The notes: a model not told the origin generated them from the sequence alone. A DNA stretch of 64,000 nt from Rhizobium sp. (GCA_003527225.1 DPXQ01000173.1:1-64000), one strand, 5' to 3'. Positions 35,335 to 43,913 are shown, counted from the first letter of the stretch. Made by a program: numbers and translations.

Positions 35335-36354
35335 CTAAAATTGCCCGTTCCGTTCGGTTTCACGCTGGATAGCCCGTGCCCGTGCTGCCTGAACGTCGGC
35401 GGATGTTCGGCGACGCCCGAGGCCAGTTCGGAGAATCTGCGCTCGGTTGCTGAATTGGTATCCGGTGCGCCGCAACGATTCCCTTCCCCCCTGGAAGGGG
35501 ACGTCACCTTGGCCTGGCGCTGTGCCCCCGGTAATCGCGGCTGCAAAGGCCGGAATAAATCGGAACACCACGATCCCGAGAAGGCAGACGATTACGAAGG
35601 GCGCGACATAAGAGAGTTTGCTTTCCGTCGCCGTGTTGTTGGCGGTGTTGATGGCCAGTTCGATCAGCTGGTAGAGGAAGGCGAGGAACGCCATCATCAG
35701 CGTTTGCGTCACCATCAGGTTGACCATCAGCAGCAGCCAGCCGTCGGTAAAGCGGAAGGTCCAGCGATAGAGCGCCAGGATGATGAACACCGGCGCCAGT
35801 GCAAGCGTGATGAACAGCATCAGCTTGGCGGCGAGGATCGCGGCCGCTGCGACAGCGATGAAGATCATGGCGACGACGAAGACGATCGCACCGATCAGCG
35901 CGCCGACATATTCGAAGGTGCCGGTCGCCACCTGCTCATAGATCTTGCCCGCGGTCTCGAACACGGCGTCGAGGATTTTTACGACGCCTGTCTTGTCGCC
36001 TGTGCCGCCATCGAGCGCACCACCGGAACCCGCGATCGACTCGATGATCGTGTCGGAGATCAGGTTGGGCACGGACTGCACCAGCTGGTAGAGCGTGGCG
36101 GAGAATGCCCCCCAGTTCGTGGCCATATAGTAGATGGCAAAGGCGCGCCCAAGTCGCCAGGCCGCCTCCGGCACAGAGAAGCCATCGCGGCCGGCAAGGA
36201 TCATGTATCCCCACCAGATGACATAGAGGGTGAGCATCGACCCGAACAGGACATTCACCTGGAGCGCAAGGCCGTCATAGGCGTTCTTGATGAACGTCTC
36301 GCCGATGCCGTCGAGCTTGGCAAAAATGTCCGAGATGATCGTGGTCGCTGCCAT
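35335..36354 (-). CDS. virB6: VirB6 polytopic channel protein
   Basis: A 339-residue inner-membrane protein with six or so membrane helices (ALIGAIVFVVAMIFIAVAAA, FVIVCLLGIVVFRFIPAFAAA) and the conserved central region including LMLFITLALAPVFIILALY and WLLLMVNLMVTQTLM, as in TrbL/VirB6. It forms part of the DNA path through the membrane. A hydrophilic, Arg-rich C-terminal tail (about 60 residues) follows the last helix. Upstream is the small lipoprotein gene, four bases away. Confidence 0.92.
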   Translation of the reverse strand: MAATTIISDIFAKLDGIGETFIKNAYDGLALQVNVLFGSMLTLYVIWWGYMILAGRDGFSVPEAAWRLGRAFAIYYMATNWGAFSATLYQLVQSVPNLISDTIIESIAGSGGALDGGTGDKTGVVKILDAVFETAGKIYEQVATGTFEYVGALIGAIVFVVAMIFIAVAAAAILAAKLMLFITLALAPVFIILALYRWTFRFTDGWLLLMVNLMVTQTLMMAFLAFLYQLIELAINTANNTATESKLSYVAPFVIVCLLGIVVFRFIPAFAAAITGGTAPGQGDVPFQGGRESLRRTGYQFSNRAQILRTGLGRRRTSADVQAARARAIQRETERNGQF

Positions 36355-36358
36355 TGGC

Positions 36359-36532
36359 CTATTCCTTCAGCAAGGGCGCGAACACGTCATTGACCGGCCA
36401 AGCCGGTCCGCACAGGTCATCGGCCTCCGCATATCCCGAGATCGGCGGGCAGGGAGCCTTTTTCTCCCCCTTCGTCTGGCAACCGGCGAGCAGGACGAGG
36501 CCTGCCAGCATCGTGGCAACGAGCAAACGCAT
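36359..36532 (-). CDS. VirB7-like small lipoprotein
   Basis: A 57-codon gene between virB5 and virB6. The peptide begins MRLLVATMLAGLVLLAGCQT, a textbook lipoprotein signal with lipobox LLAGC, followed by about 38 residues with three further Cys (KAPCPP, DDLCGP). VirB7 proteins are lipoproteins of this size that anchor VirB9 in the outer membrane; the order virB5-B7-B6 also occurs elsewhere. The start is at 36532, seven bases after virB5. Identification is by size, lipobox and place. Confidence 0.65.
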   Translation of the reverse strand: MRLLVATMLAGLVLLAGCQTKGEKKAPCPPISGYAEADDLCGPAWPVNDVFAPLLKE

Positions 36533-36538
36533 GCAGCC

Positions 36539-37255
36539 TCACTTGAACGGGTTGATGTCTTTGTATTGCAGCATCTTGGCGGTCTCCGACTGCTGGGTCA
36601 GCCGCATCTGCATCTCGGTATTGAGGGCCGAGACCGCGCCATTCGAGACGCCGATGAGCTCGTTGATCGTGCGCGCCGTCTCCAGCTGCATGCGGGTGTT
36701 GGCGTCGACCGAGCCCTTGACGTCCTCGGCCGAACCGATCTGGCCGGTGGCCGATTGCAGCGATTGCTCGCGCTGCGTCACGCCCTTGGTCGCCTGCTGC
36801 GTCAGGGCCGAGAGCAGCGCGACCGTGTTGACCGCGCCGGAGAAGGCGTTGTTCATCGCGCCGGCGTCCTCGCCCTCGACAATCGCCTTGACCTGTTTCA
36901 CCAGCTGCAGCCCGTTGATCAGCGTGGCCGCAATATTCTGCGCGTCGGATCCGAGCCCGCCGAAGGAGAGCGTGCCGCCATTCATGATCGACGAGAAGGA
37001 GGGCGCGGCCGAGACCGACATATTGCCGCCGAGACCGGTCGAGGAAATGCCCATCGATCCGTCGCGGCTGCCGGACAGCGCGCCGAGGATCTCCTTGGTC
37101 TTTTCCAGGATGTTGGTGTTGGTCTTCATGATCTCGCCGGTGTTCTCGGCGTTCTTCTTGGCGATGGCGAGATTGGTGTTGTCGATGACCGGGATGTCGG
37201 CCATCGCCGGCGTCGAGAAGGCGAGGGCGGCGGTGACGACGAGAAGCTTGTTCAC
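36539..37255 (-). CDS. virB5: VirB5 minor pilus protein
   Basis: A 238-residue exported protein with a signal peptide (LLVVTAALAFSTPAMA) and a mature N-terminus DIPVIDNTNLA. Long helices dominate, as in VirB5/TraC, which caps the pilus tip. The end reads MQMRLTQQSETAKMLQYKDI then NPFK. The same start (DIPVID) and end motif recur in the neighbouring transglycosylase hybrid, so the two genes share ancestry. They are 11 bases apart. Confidence 0.85.
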   Translation of the reverse strand: MNKLLVVTAALAFSTPAMADIPVIDNTNLAIAKKNAENTGEIMKTNTNILEKTKEILGALSGSRDGSMGISSTGLGGNMSVSAAPSFSSIMNGGTLSFGGLGSDAQNIAATLINGLQLVKQVKAIVEGEDAGAMNNAFSGAVNTVALLSALTQQATKGVTQREQSLQSATGQIGSAEDVKGSVDANTRMQLETARTINELIGVSNGAVSALNTEMQMRLTQQSETAKMLQYKDINPFK

Positions 37256-37266
37256 GGAAAACCTCC

Positions 37267-38430
37267 TTAATCGGCCGCGTTGGCGGCGTTCTGGATGGAT
37301 GAGAGATTGTCACTGATCGAGCGATCCGAACCGCCCGACGAGAGGATTTCGCTGTCGGCGTCGGCGGCCGCGACCGCCGCGCAGCGCGGCCAGTCCTCGC
37401 GCGGCACCTTCATCGCCTCCAGGATGACCGGATCGCAGCTATAAGGGTTGACCTTGCTGTCGGATTTTAGGGTCTTGGCGGTCTCGGATGTTTTCGAGAG
37501 CCGCAACTGCATGCGCGCCTGCAGCAGTTCGTTGAAGAGGTTGCGGGCGGTGATCAGGTTGTTCAGAAGCTCGGCATTGACGGCGCGCGCCTGTGTGTTG
37601 TCGTCCCAGGCATCCTGGTAAATTTCCGACGCGCCGACGGACGCCGACAGGGCATCGATACGCCGGCCCGCCTCCTGGACGCGCGCCGAACTCGCGTCGA
37701 TCCCGGAAACGGCCCGATCGACGGCGCCGGCCGCGGCGCTGTTCGAGCTGCGCGTCGCGCCCGAGCCATAGTCGACATAGGATTTATACGCGGGCGAGGA
37801 GATATCCTCGATATCCGAGCCGCCGGCATAGGCGTTGAACCAGGTGTGGTTCCGCCCAACTTTTCCCGCCCAGTTCTTTTGCTCGGCCGCGGTCGATCCA
37901 TTGTACCAGGAGGCGAGGCAGGCATAGTCGGTGCTGCCGCATTTGTTGACGCCCATGCCGAGATATTTGACGCCGCCCTCGATATTCTCCTCGTTGATGT
38001 CGCGGTCGAAGCCCATGCCCTTGCCGGTCCGCTTCGTCAGCTGCATGACGCCCTTGACGCCGGTCGGCGAGCCCGAGCACGTCGAAATCCCGGACTCCGC
38101 ATGCGCCACCGATAGCGCAAGGCCCACTGGGACATTGTACTTCTCCGCATAGTGCTTGATCAGCTCGACGTTTTTGGCGTCCTCTTTCACCGCCTGCGCC
38201 GGCGAGCGGTAAAGCCGCCGGTTCTTCTCCTTCTGGGAGATGTTGCAGTTGGTGACCTCCTGCTCCTCGAGCTGGTCAGCTTGCGTTTCCGTATCCTTCT
38301 TCGAATGCTCCTCGTCCTCGGCGCGCTTGTCCTTCACGTCGTCGTCGATGACCGGAATATCGGCCCATGCCGACGGCGCCGGCGCGCCGGCGATTGTCGC
38401 CGACAGCAGAAGAATGATCGCTCTACGCAT
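37267..38430 (-). CDS. Transglycosylase-VirB5 hybrid protein
   Basis: A 387-residue exported protein starting at 38430 (MRRAIILLLS). After the signal, the mature end ADIPVIDDD matches VirB5. Residues 90-200 are an SLT lytic transglycosylase domain with catalytic Glu112 in SVAHAESGIS and GVKGVMQLTKRTGKGMGF. The part around residues 306-330 (MQLRLSKTSETAKTLK, VNPYS) matches the VirB5 C-terminal motif. So an SLT domain appears inserted in a VirB5-like scaffold. It could cut the wall where the pilus emerges. A separate VirB1 exists at 41490-42050. Overlaps virB4 by eight bases. Confidence 0.75.
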   Translation of the reverse strand: MRRAIILLLSATIAGAPAPSAWADIPVIDDDVKDKRAEDEEHSKKDTETQADQLEEQEVTNCNISQKEKNRRLYRSPAQAVKEDAKNVELIKHYAEKYNVPVGLALSVAHAESGISTCSGSPTGVKGVMQLTKRTGKGMGFDRDINEENIEGGVKYLGMGVNKCGSTDYACLASWYNGSTAAEQKNWAGKVGRNHTWFNAYAGGSDIEDISSPAYKSYVDYGSGATRSSNSAAAGAVDRAVSGIDASSARVQEAGRRIDALSASVGASEIYQDAWDDNTQARAVNAELLNNLITARNLFNELLQARMQLRLSKTSETAKTLKSDSKVNPYSCDPVILEAMKVPREDWPRCAAVAAADADSEILSSGGSDRSISDNLSSIQNAANAAD

Positions 38431-40834
38431 CGGTCGCCTCCGGGATGGTCCAGCCGCAGAAGTGGGGAAGCCACGCCGCCGGCGCGTCGCCATAGACCTC
38501 GCGCAGCGCCTGGCACTCGCGCACCGTCTCCGGCCGTCCGGACAGCACTTTCACCAGATCGGGCATCGCCGAGAGGTCGAGCCGGGCGATGATCGAGTCC
38601 TGTGCGTGCTTGATAAGAAAGGTACGACTGGCCTTGTCAGCCTGTTTGACGAAGCGGAATTCCTTTTCCGACAGGCCGAATGCCTTGCGGTAGCTTTCCT
38701 CGTCGGCGGACGCGTTCGGGAAGAAGATGTTGGTCATCGTCTGCTCGATGATCGTATTGCGCAGATCGGAGCGCACGACGTCGGCTGCCGACTGCGTGCC
38801 GAAGCCGACGATGCCGTTCATCTTGCGGATGGTTTTGAGCCAGTCCTTGATGAAGCCCGAGAACACCTCGTCATCGAGCAACCGCCAGCCTTCGTCGAGG
38901 AAGATCATCGACGGGCGCCCGTCGAGGATTTCCCCAATGCGATGAAACATATAGAGGAGCGCGGCCGAGCGCGTTCGCTTGTCGGAGAGGATCTCCGTCA
39001 TGTCGAAGCCGATGACGGAGCCGTCGAAGTCGAGCTTGTCCGTTGGGTTGTTGAACAGCCAGCCCTTGTCGCCCGTGGTCCATTCCTTCAGCCGGTCGGC
39101 CAGATCGCCAATGCCAGAGCGCATCCGCCCGCGCATCGCTTCGGCAAGCATGTCGAGCCGGCGCTGCGGCCGCTCGAAATCAGTGTAGATGCTGTCGACC
39201 GCGTCGGAGATGACCGCCATCTCCTCGGCATTGAGCACGCGGTCCGAGGGTGTGACGAGATAGGAAACGAGCGTCTTGCCGAAGCTTCGGTTGGCGGGCG
39301 TATCGTCGAGCTGCAATGGTGCGAAGCCGGTCGGCTCTCCCGGCGACAGCCGCTCGTAGCGTCCGCCCATGGCGCGGACAAAAATCTCACCGCCGCGATC
39401 CTTGTCGATGAAGACGCAACGCGGGCGCGGCTGGATGCGCATGCCCTGGGCAAGCAGGAAGGAGAGGGCGACGGTCTTGCCCGATCCGGTTGGGCCGATA
39501 ACCGTGAAGTTGCCGACATCCGCCTCATGGAAATTGAAGAAATAGGCCGTCTGGCTGGTGGTCTCCAGCAGCGAGACCGGCATTCCCCAATGGACCTTTT
39601 GCGTCTGGCCGGACGGAAAATTATGCGCCGAGAACAGGCCGGCGAAGTTCACCGACGAGATCATGCCCTGCCGGGCGATGTAGGCGAAATTCGTCGGCAG
39701 TTGCGCCCACCAGGCCGCCTCCTGATTGAGGTCCTCGCGCACGGCGACGACTCCCATGCGCGCCAGTTCGGCAGTGACGTCGGCCACGGCCCGGTTCAAC
39801 CGCGGCAGGTCGCGCTCGAGGACCGCGACAGTCATATGGTGCTTGCCGAACACGACTTCGCCGGAAGCCAGCCGATCACGCGCCGTTTCGATATCGTCCT
39901 CGACGGCCGTGCCGCCGTCGTCGGAGTTGGAAATCTGCCGGCTGATCGTAGCGATCGCCTCGGTGACCGTGGTGCGGTCTTCCGGGGCGAAGGAATGGGT
40001 GAGGATGAACTCGTAGGGAAGACGCAGCAGGCCGTCGAGCTGGCCGGGTGTCGTCATCGGCGGATATTCCTTGATCGACACCATGGCCGCTACTTTCGAC
40101 GTCGCGCCGTCGGCCGACCAGATCTCCGTCGCCTTGCGGCCAAACATGATCCGGCCCGTCCCGACATAATCGGCGAGCGACATGCGGGGCAGGGGCATGC
40201 TGCGCTCGTCACCGGCGGCGAGGATTTTCGCGAAGAATTCGGCCGGTTCGGAATAGAGGACGCCATCGCGCGTAACGCAGGAGAGGATCTCCGGGCGATA
40301 GGTGCGGAAATCGCCGACGATGCCCGAGACCATATCCTTGAGGTCGCGCAGCGCCTCGCCCCTCGCCTCGACCTCGTTGTCGGCCATGCGGAAGATGTCG
40401 AACATGCGGTCGACCTTGCCGGCGCGCCCGGTCATCGGGCGGCGGATCACGGTCAGGTACAGCTCGTTGACGAACATCGTCCGTTGCTGGAGGCCGTCCA
40501 TGTAGCGGGCGTTCAGCTCGTCGGCGAAGGGATTGTCGAAGTCGCCATCGATGGCAGGCGCGATCTTGCGCCGGATAATTGTGGCGTAGAGCGCGAAACG
40601 TGATGAGCCGAGCGAACGGACGGTCATGTTGCGGTTGGCGAGCCGCGCGTTGATCTCGGCCTGGTCCATGGTCTGGTAGGGCAGACCGGACAGCCGGATC
40701 ACCTGCAGCAACAGGCCAGATTTGGTGACGATGGTCTCCTCATCGACATGGCGAAGGTAGGGAACATGCGTGCCAATCCCCAGATCGCGGGCGCGCTCGC
40801 GTCCGAACTTCAGGTCGTGATTGACGATATTCAT
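38423..40834 (-). CDS. virB4: VirB4 secretion ATPase
   Basis: An 803-residue ATPase, the largest and most conserved component, that drives pilus assembly and substrate transfer. Walker A (VIGPTGSGKTVALSFLL, near residue 445) and Walker B (MIFLDEGWRLLDDEVFSGF) are intact, as is the arginine-containing NGIVGFGTQSAADV region. Length matches single VirB4 proteins without a VirB3 fusion. It overlaps virB3 by four bases. Confidence 0.95.
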   Translation of the reverse strand: MNIVNHDLKFGRERARDLGIGTHVPYLRHVDEETIVTKSGLLLQVIRLSGLPYQTMDQAEINARLANRNMTVRSLGSSRFALYATIIRRKIAPAIDGDFDNPFADELNARYMDGLQQRTMFVNELYLTVIRRPMTGRAGKVDRMFDIFRMADNEVEARGEALRDLKDMVSGIVGDFRTYRPEILSCVTRDGVLYSEPAEFFAKILAAGDERSMPLPRMSLADYVGTGRIMFGRKATEIWSADGATSKVAAMVSIKEYPPMTTPGQLDGLLRLPYEFILTHSFAPEDRTTVTEAIATISRQISNSDDGGTAVEDDIETARDRLASGEVVFGKHHMTVAVLERDLPRLNRAVADVTAELARMGVVAVREDLNQEAAWWAQLPTNFAYIARQGMISSVNFAGLFSAHNFPSGQTQKVHWGMPVSLLETTSQTAYFFNFHEADVGNFTVIGPTGSGKTVALSFLLAQGMRIQPRPRCVFIDKDRGGEIFVRAMGGRYERLSPGEPTGFAPLQLDDTPANRSFGKTLVSYLVTPSDRVLNAEEMAVISDAVDSIYTDFERPQRRLDMLAEAMRGRMRSGIGDLADRLKEWTTGDKGWLFNNPTDKLDFDGSVIGFDMTEILSDKRTRSAALLYMFHRIGEILDGRPSMIFLDEGWRLLDDEVFSGFIKDWLKTIRKMNGIVGFGTQSAADVVRSDLRNTIIEQTMTNIFFPNASADEESYRKAFGLSEKEFRFVKQADKASRTFLIKHAQDSIIARLDLSAMPDLVKVLSGRPETVRECQALREVYGDAPAAWLPHFCGWTIPEATDA

Positions 40835-41130
40835 GGGGCGTAGCTCCCCGCTTTCCAGAAGCGCCGGTTGCGGATTGCCCGGCGCATCGAAAGAAACACC
40901 TGCACTACCCGAACGATGTGAATGTCGCGCTGGCAGAGATACAGCGCGATGAAATGGACCGGCAGGACGACCAGCGGCGCGAGAAAGCTGGACGATGCGA
41001 CGAAGATGACGATCCCGCAGACGCCGTTCAGGACGAACACGATGATGTCGACTCCGAAATACATCGGCGGCCGGGTCAACGGCTGGATGAGCGGCTCGAC
41101 GTCGGGAGCATCGTCACGCATGTCAGACAC
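40831..41130 (-). CDS. virB3: VirB3 inner-membrane protein
   Basis: A 99-residue protein with the family start (PLTRPPMYFGVDI) and two adjacent membrane helices (IIVFVLNGVCGIVIFVASSS and FLAPLVVLPVHFIALYL), ending in a hydrophilic Arg-rich tail. VirB3 works with VirB4 in pilus assembly. It overlaps virB4 by four bases and virB2 by eight. Confidence 0.92.
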   Translation of the reverse strand: MSDMRDDAPDVEPLIQPLTRPPMYFGVDIIVFVLNGVCGIVIFVASSSFLAPLVVLPVHFIALYLCQRDIHIVRVVQVFLSMRRAIRNRRFWKAGSYAP

Positions 41131-41446
41131 CGCCGGCCGACTTCATGGCGTCGACCAGTTCGGCCGCGCCGAAAATAAAAGCTATGCCGATGATGATCGA
41201 GATCGCCATGTTCCAGGCCATGCGACCTGTCAGGAACATAAAGCCGCAGAAGCAGACTGCAATGATCATGAAGGAGCGGCCAACATTGCCCTGCAGCAGG
41301 CCGACCGTCCAGTCAAGGATACCCTCGATTGGCGTCGCCGACTGCGCATAGGCGAGTTCTGGAACCAGCGCAATTGTCGTCGCGAGCAGGGCCAGCGACA
41401 GGACGGCCTTGCCGCGCGGGCGCGGCGTGATCGGGGTATTGCTCAT
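41123..41446 (-). CDS. virB2: VirB2 major pilin
   Basis: A 107-residue propilin starting at 41446. A long signal (AVLSLALLATTIALVPELAYA) precedes a mature part with two membrane helices (FMIIAVCFCGFMFLTG and AISIIIGIAFIFGAAELVDA) separated by a short polar loop (RMAWN). Size and layout are those of TrbC/VirB2 pilins. The frame extends further upstream, over the end of virB1, without family character. Confidence 0.9.
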   Translation of the reverse strand: MSNTPITPRPRGKAVLSLALLATTIALVPELAYAQSATPIEGILDWTVGLLQGNVGRSFMIIAVCFCGFMFLTGRMAWNMAISIIIGIAFIFGAAELVDAMKSAGGV

Positions 41447-41489
41447 GCGAAGTCCTTCATGTCTTGGGAGGATGATCGGGGGACCGGCG

Positions 41490-42050
41490 CTATTCGGCGG
41501 TCCAGACGTGCTGGTCGCGCCAGGGCGAGGGCGCCAGCGCAAGGGTCTCTTTTCGGGGGAGGCGGTTTCCGGCGCGCTTTTCCTGCGCCACCGATGCCTT
41601 GGCGTTCAGCGTCCAGCGGTTCATCACCTTGACGATGTACTGGGCGGTTTCGTTGAATTCGGGAATGCCGCCCTTCTGATAGACGCGCTCAGGCCCGGCA
41701 TTGTAGGCGGCGAGCATCAGCAAGGGATCGTCGAATTCCCCGTAGAGCTTTTTGAGGTAGCGGACACCGGCGCGGATGTTTTCTTCCGGGTCGCACCGGT
41801 CGGTCACGCCATAGTCGGAGGCTGTCTCCGGCATCAGCTGCATGATGCCGACGGCACCCGCCTCGGAGACCTGGTGCTGGCCGCCGGCGCTCTCGACGTC
41901 AACCACAGCGAGCGCCAGGTCGGGGTCCAGGTCTTCTTCGGTGGCGATGGTCCGCACCATCTCCAGAACGCGGTCCGCATCGACCGGATCGCAGGCTTGC
42001 GCCGCGATCGGCGAGGTCGTGACGAGGAGGAAAAGCAGCGTGGTTTTCAA
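41490..42050 (-). CDS. virB1: VirB1 lytic transglycosylase
   Basis: A 186-residue exported SLT enzyme that opens the peptidoglycan for the secretion channel. It has a signal (TLLFLLVTTSPIAAQA), the catalytic Glu in VDVESAGGQ, then EAGAVGIMQLMPETASDYGV and LAAYNAGPERV. The gene is first in the minus-strand virB operon; the palindrome at 42076-42099 lies just upstream, shared with the divergent gene at 42125. Confidence 0.93.
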   Translation of the reverse strand: MKTTLLFLLVTTSPIAAQACDPVDADRVLEMVRTIATEEDLDPDLALAVVDVESAGGQHQVSEAGAVGIMQLMPETASDYGVTDRCDPEENIRAGVRYLKKLYGEFDDPLLMLAAYNAGPERVYQKGGIPEFNETAQYIVKVMNRWTLNAKASVAQEKRAGNRLPRKETLALAPSPWRDQHVWTAE

Positions 42051-42075
42051 TTCGAATGTCCGGGTTGCCGCGTTT

Positions 42076-42099
42076 GCGAATAAACTATAGTTAATTCGC
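42076..42099. promoter_or_regulatory. Element operator candidate, virB1 divergent region
   Basis: GCGAATAAACTATAGTTAAT then TCGC is a 24-base near-perfect palindrome with one mismatched pair. It is the best-matching of six related sites and lies in the 74-base gap between virB1 and the divergent exported-protein gene, where it could control both. Confidence 0.7.
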
Positions 42100-42124
42100 T
42101 AGGGATTCCTCTGTCAATTCAGAA

Positions 42125-42757
42125 ATGGCTTTTTCTGCAATGCATAAACAACTCAAGGTTCTCAAGATAGCCGCTTTGCTCCTCGTCGGAGGCGCGGGAT
42201 TCGCCGTTGCAGAGGGTGAAGATCCCTATCGGGAGCCGTCGCCAAACTACATTCGGCAGTTTCGGGAAGAGGGGGCAAAGACGTTCGTGCTGGAGCGCTT
42301 CGACGCCGAAGGAAGACTTGCGGCGCGGTCTGTGGAAAAGCTCGATGGAAAGGTCGAAATCGGTGACCCTGTCGAGCGGACGATCGCCGGCCGGCGGTTT
42401 ACCCTGCGCGGCCTGAATGCTTGTCCGACGGAGAAAGTCGTCTATAACCGGGTGCAGTCCTGGGACTGCGCCGCCGCGGCGCGCGACTATGCCGAGGCGG
42501 TCTATAACAGGCGCGCCAGCGTCATCCTCTGCAAGACGCTGGTGCTGATACCCGCCGCTGGCGAGACCACTCCGGCCTCATGTTTTGTGCTCGTCGGCGG
42601 CAAGGGCGAACCGTTCAAGACCGTCAATGATGACGACAGCATGGTCTTCCTCGGCCTCGCGGCAATCGGACGGACAGACGACGGCCGATCCCGCCGGCCG
42701 GACCTCGAAGCATCGCAATCACTTTCACGGTCGATGGGGTTCCAGAATGCGGATTGA
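42125..42757 (+). CDS. Exported SNase-fold-like protein 1
   Basis: A 210-residue protein with a signal (VLKIAALLLVGGAGFAVA). The middle (RTIAGRRFTLRGLNACP, then DCAAAARDYAEAVY and ASVILC) has the spacing of a staphylococcal-nuclease OB fold, but the catalytic Arg/Glu/Arg set is absent, so it is probably not a nuclease. It overlaps the next gene, which has the same GR-x-F-x-L-x-G pattern, by 11 bases. It is divergent from virB1 across the shared palindrome, so it likely belongs to the conjugative element. Real function unknown. Confidence 0.55.
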   Translation: MAFSAMHKQLKVLKIAALLLVGGAGFAVAEGEDPYREPSPNYIRQFREEGAKTFVLERFDAEGRLAARSVEKLDGKVEIGDPVERTIAGRRFTLRGLNACPTEKVVYNRVQSWDCAAAARDYAEAVYNRRASVILCKTLVLIPAAGETTPASCFVLVGGKGEPFKTVNDDDSMVFLGLAAIGRTDDGRSRRPDLEASQSLSRSMGFQNAD

Positions 42758-43253
42758 GCTTTCCCTTGCCCTGGCTTTGCTGCTGGCGACGACGGCGCGC
42801 GCGCAGGAAGAGACCATCTCGTTTCCTTCAGCCGTGAGTTTTGAAACGGGCGATAGCTGGCAGTACGAAGGCCGGAAATTCAGGCTTTTCGGCGTACAAG
42901 CGTGCATTCGAGGAACGGTTTATCGTGCCCCTGACGGCGCGGAAAGCGATTGCGGCATGCAGTCGATTGCGTCACTTGCGGCGCTGTTTTCGACGGGTTC
43001 GATCGGTTGCCAGCCCGTCGGCCGGGCCAAGGACGATGCCACCTTCGTCGTCTGCGCCGCCCAGCTCGACAACACCACCGTCGATCTCGGGACCGCGCTG
43101 ATCTCGTCCGGCGCGGCGTTCGCCGCCGTGTTTCCGTCCGGTGCTCCGGTGTCCGCAGCCTATGCGGTCGCCGAATCATCCGCCAGGGATAACGCCAGCG
43201 GCTTATGGTCGGGGACGTTCACCCATCCTGTTTCCGTGCTTCTGGACAAGTGA
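42747..43253 (+). CDS. Exported SNase-fold-like protein 2
   Basis: A 168-residue exported protein from the ATG at 42747 with a signal (LALALLLATTARA). YEGRKFRLFGVQACIRGTVY, SDCGMQSIASLAALF, ATFVVCAAQ and DLGTALISSGAAFAAV follow the order of a thermonuclease domain (strand, helix, strand, GLA-type helix), but the acidic and Arg residues of the active site are missing. Its C-terminal end overlaps the convergent HTH gene by 51 bases. Paired with the preceding gene. Confidence 0.6.
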   Translation: MRIELSLALALLLATTARAQEETISFPSAVSFETGDSWQYEGRKFRLFGVQACIRGTVYRAPDGAESDCGMQSIASLAALFSTGSIGCQPVGRAKDDATFVVCAAQLDNTTVDLGTALISSGAAFAAVFPSGAPVSAAYAVAESSARDNASGLWSGTFTHPVSVLLDK

Positions 43254-43460
43254 CCAGATCGCCGTGAAATCGACATGCAGGCACTCGGCGATGGCGCCGA
43301 TCTCCTTGACCGTCAGGCGATGCCAGGCGCCGGCCTGAAGGTATTCCAGCCGCTCTTCCGAAATACCCGTCATCTCCGAAAATTCATGGAGCTTCGTCCC
43401 GCGCTGTCGAAGCTCCTCCGCGAGGAATTGCACAAGGTCTGCGGCACTCTCAATGGCCAT
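43203..43460 (-). CDS. Small HTH (XRE-like) regulator
   Basis: An 85-residue protein with a helix-turn-helix of Cro/C1 type (LRQRGTKLHEFSEMTGISEE, then RLTVKEIGAIAECLHVDF). It lacks any sensor domain. The arrangement resembles the regulator at 62332-62589 in size but not closely in sequence. The sixth, weaker palindrome (43666-43689) is about 200 bases upstream. It probably controls element genes; the target is not evident. Confidence 0.7.
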   Translation of the reverse strand: MAIESAADLVQFLAEELRQRGTKLHEFSEMTGISEERLEYLQAGAWHRLTVKEIGAIAECLHVDFTAIWSLVQKHGNRMGERPRP

Positions 43461-43665
43461 TTGCGGTCATCCTTTCCTTGTCCCGTCGCACGGCGTCGAA
43501 GGGGCGGGAACCGCTGGCCCTGATCGCGGAGTATGGTGGAGGATCGTTCGATAAGCTGATGGCGGAGCGGGCGGATACGATACCGCCAGACTCCAGTTTT
43601 GACGCGCAACCTATACACGAGTGAAAAGCGGCGTTTTCGCGGCGGCTCGGCTTTTTGGTTGGTCT

Positions 43666-43689
43666 GCGAGTAAAATATAATTACTGTCG
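43666..43689. promoter_or_regulatory. Element operator candidate, weaker copy
   Basis: GCGAGTAAAATATAATTACT follows the pattern of the 42076-42099 palindrome with several changes, including one in the ATAAACTATA core. It lies in the 453-base gap between the HTH gene (43460) and the gene at 43914; either could be served. Confidence 0.4.
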
Positions 43690-43734
43690 TGACTCGCTTC
43701 GTCAGCAATCGGGCTGTGGAGGTGCCATGCCGTA

Positions 43735-43766
43735 GACAAAATAAAACCCGCCTCGGAGAGACGGGT
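43735..43766 (-). terminator. Rho-independent terminator, minus strand
   Basis: On the minus strand, CCCG-t-CTC-tcc-GAG-g-CGGG with a U-rich tail TTTTATTTTG. It has no U-tract in the other direction. Nothing coding is upstream on that strand, which points to a short RNA. Confidence 0.65.
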
Positions 43767-43825
43767 CGAGTGACACACGAAGATGTGCGCAAAAGTCTTA
43801 TAGCCAACGATTTTTTCGCACATTG
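43738..43825 (-). ncRNA. Candidate antisense or counter-transcribed RNA
   Basis: On the minus strand the region can form two stems. The first pairs ATGTGCG with CGCACAT (43783-43789 with 43817-43823). The second is a terminator, ACCCG-CTC / GAG-CGGGT, followed by TTTTATTTT (43736-43766). It lies 90 bases upstream of, and antisense to, the leader of the gene at 43914. The two-stem shape with a rho-independent end resembles plasmid ctRNAs. No promoter was firmly identified. Confidence 0.45.
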
Positions 43826-43913
43826 ACGCCGCCGCTGCAAGCTAATTCTTGCCACGGATACGTGTGTCTTGCGCGCCGGTCCCTCCCTGATCATCGTTGA
43901 ATATGGAGAGATC

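Noticed and set aside
38240..40603. A 787-codon plus-strand frame opposite virB4
   Set aside because: It is the antisense mirror of virB4 and the hybrid gene. Its composition (His/Arg/Asp-rich, no folded-domain motifs) is typical of the reverse reading of a high-GC gene, and virB4 on the other strand has clear motifs.
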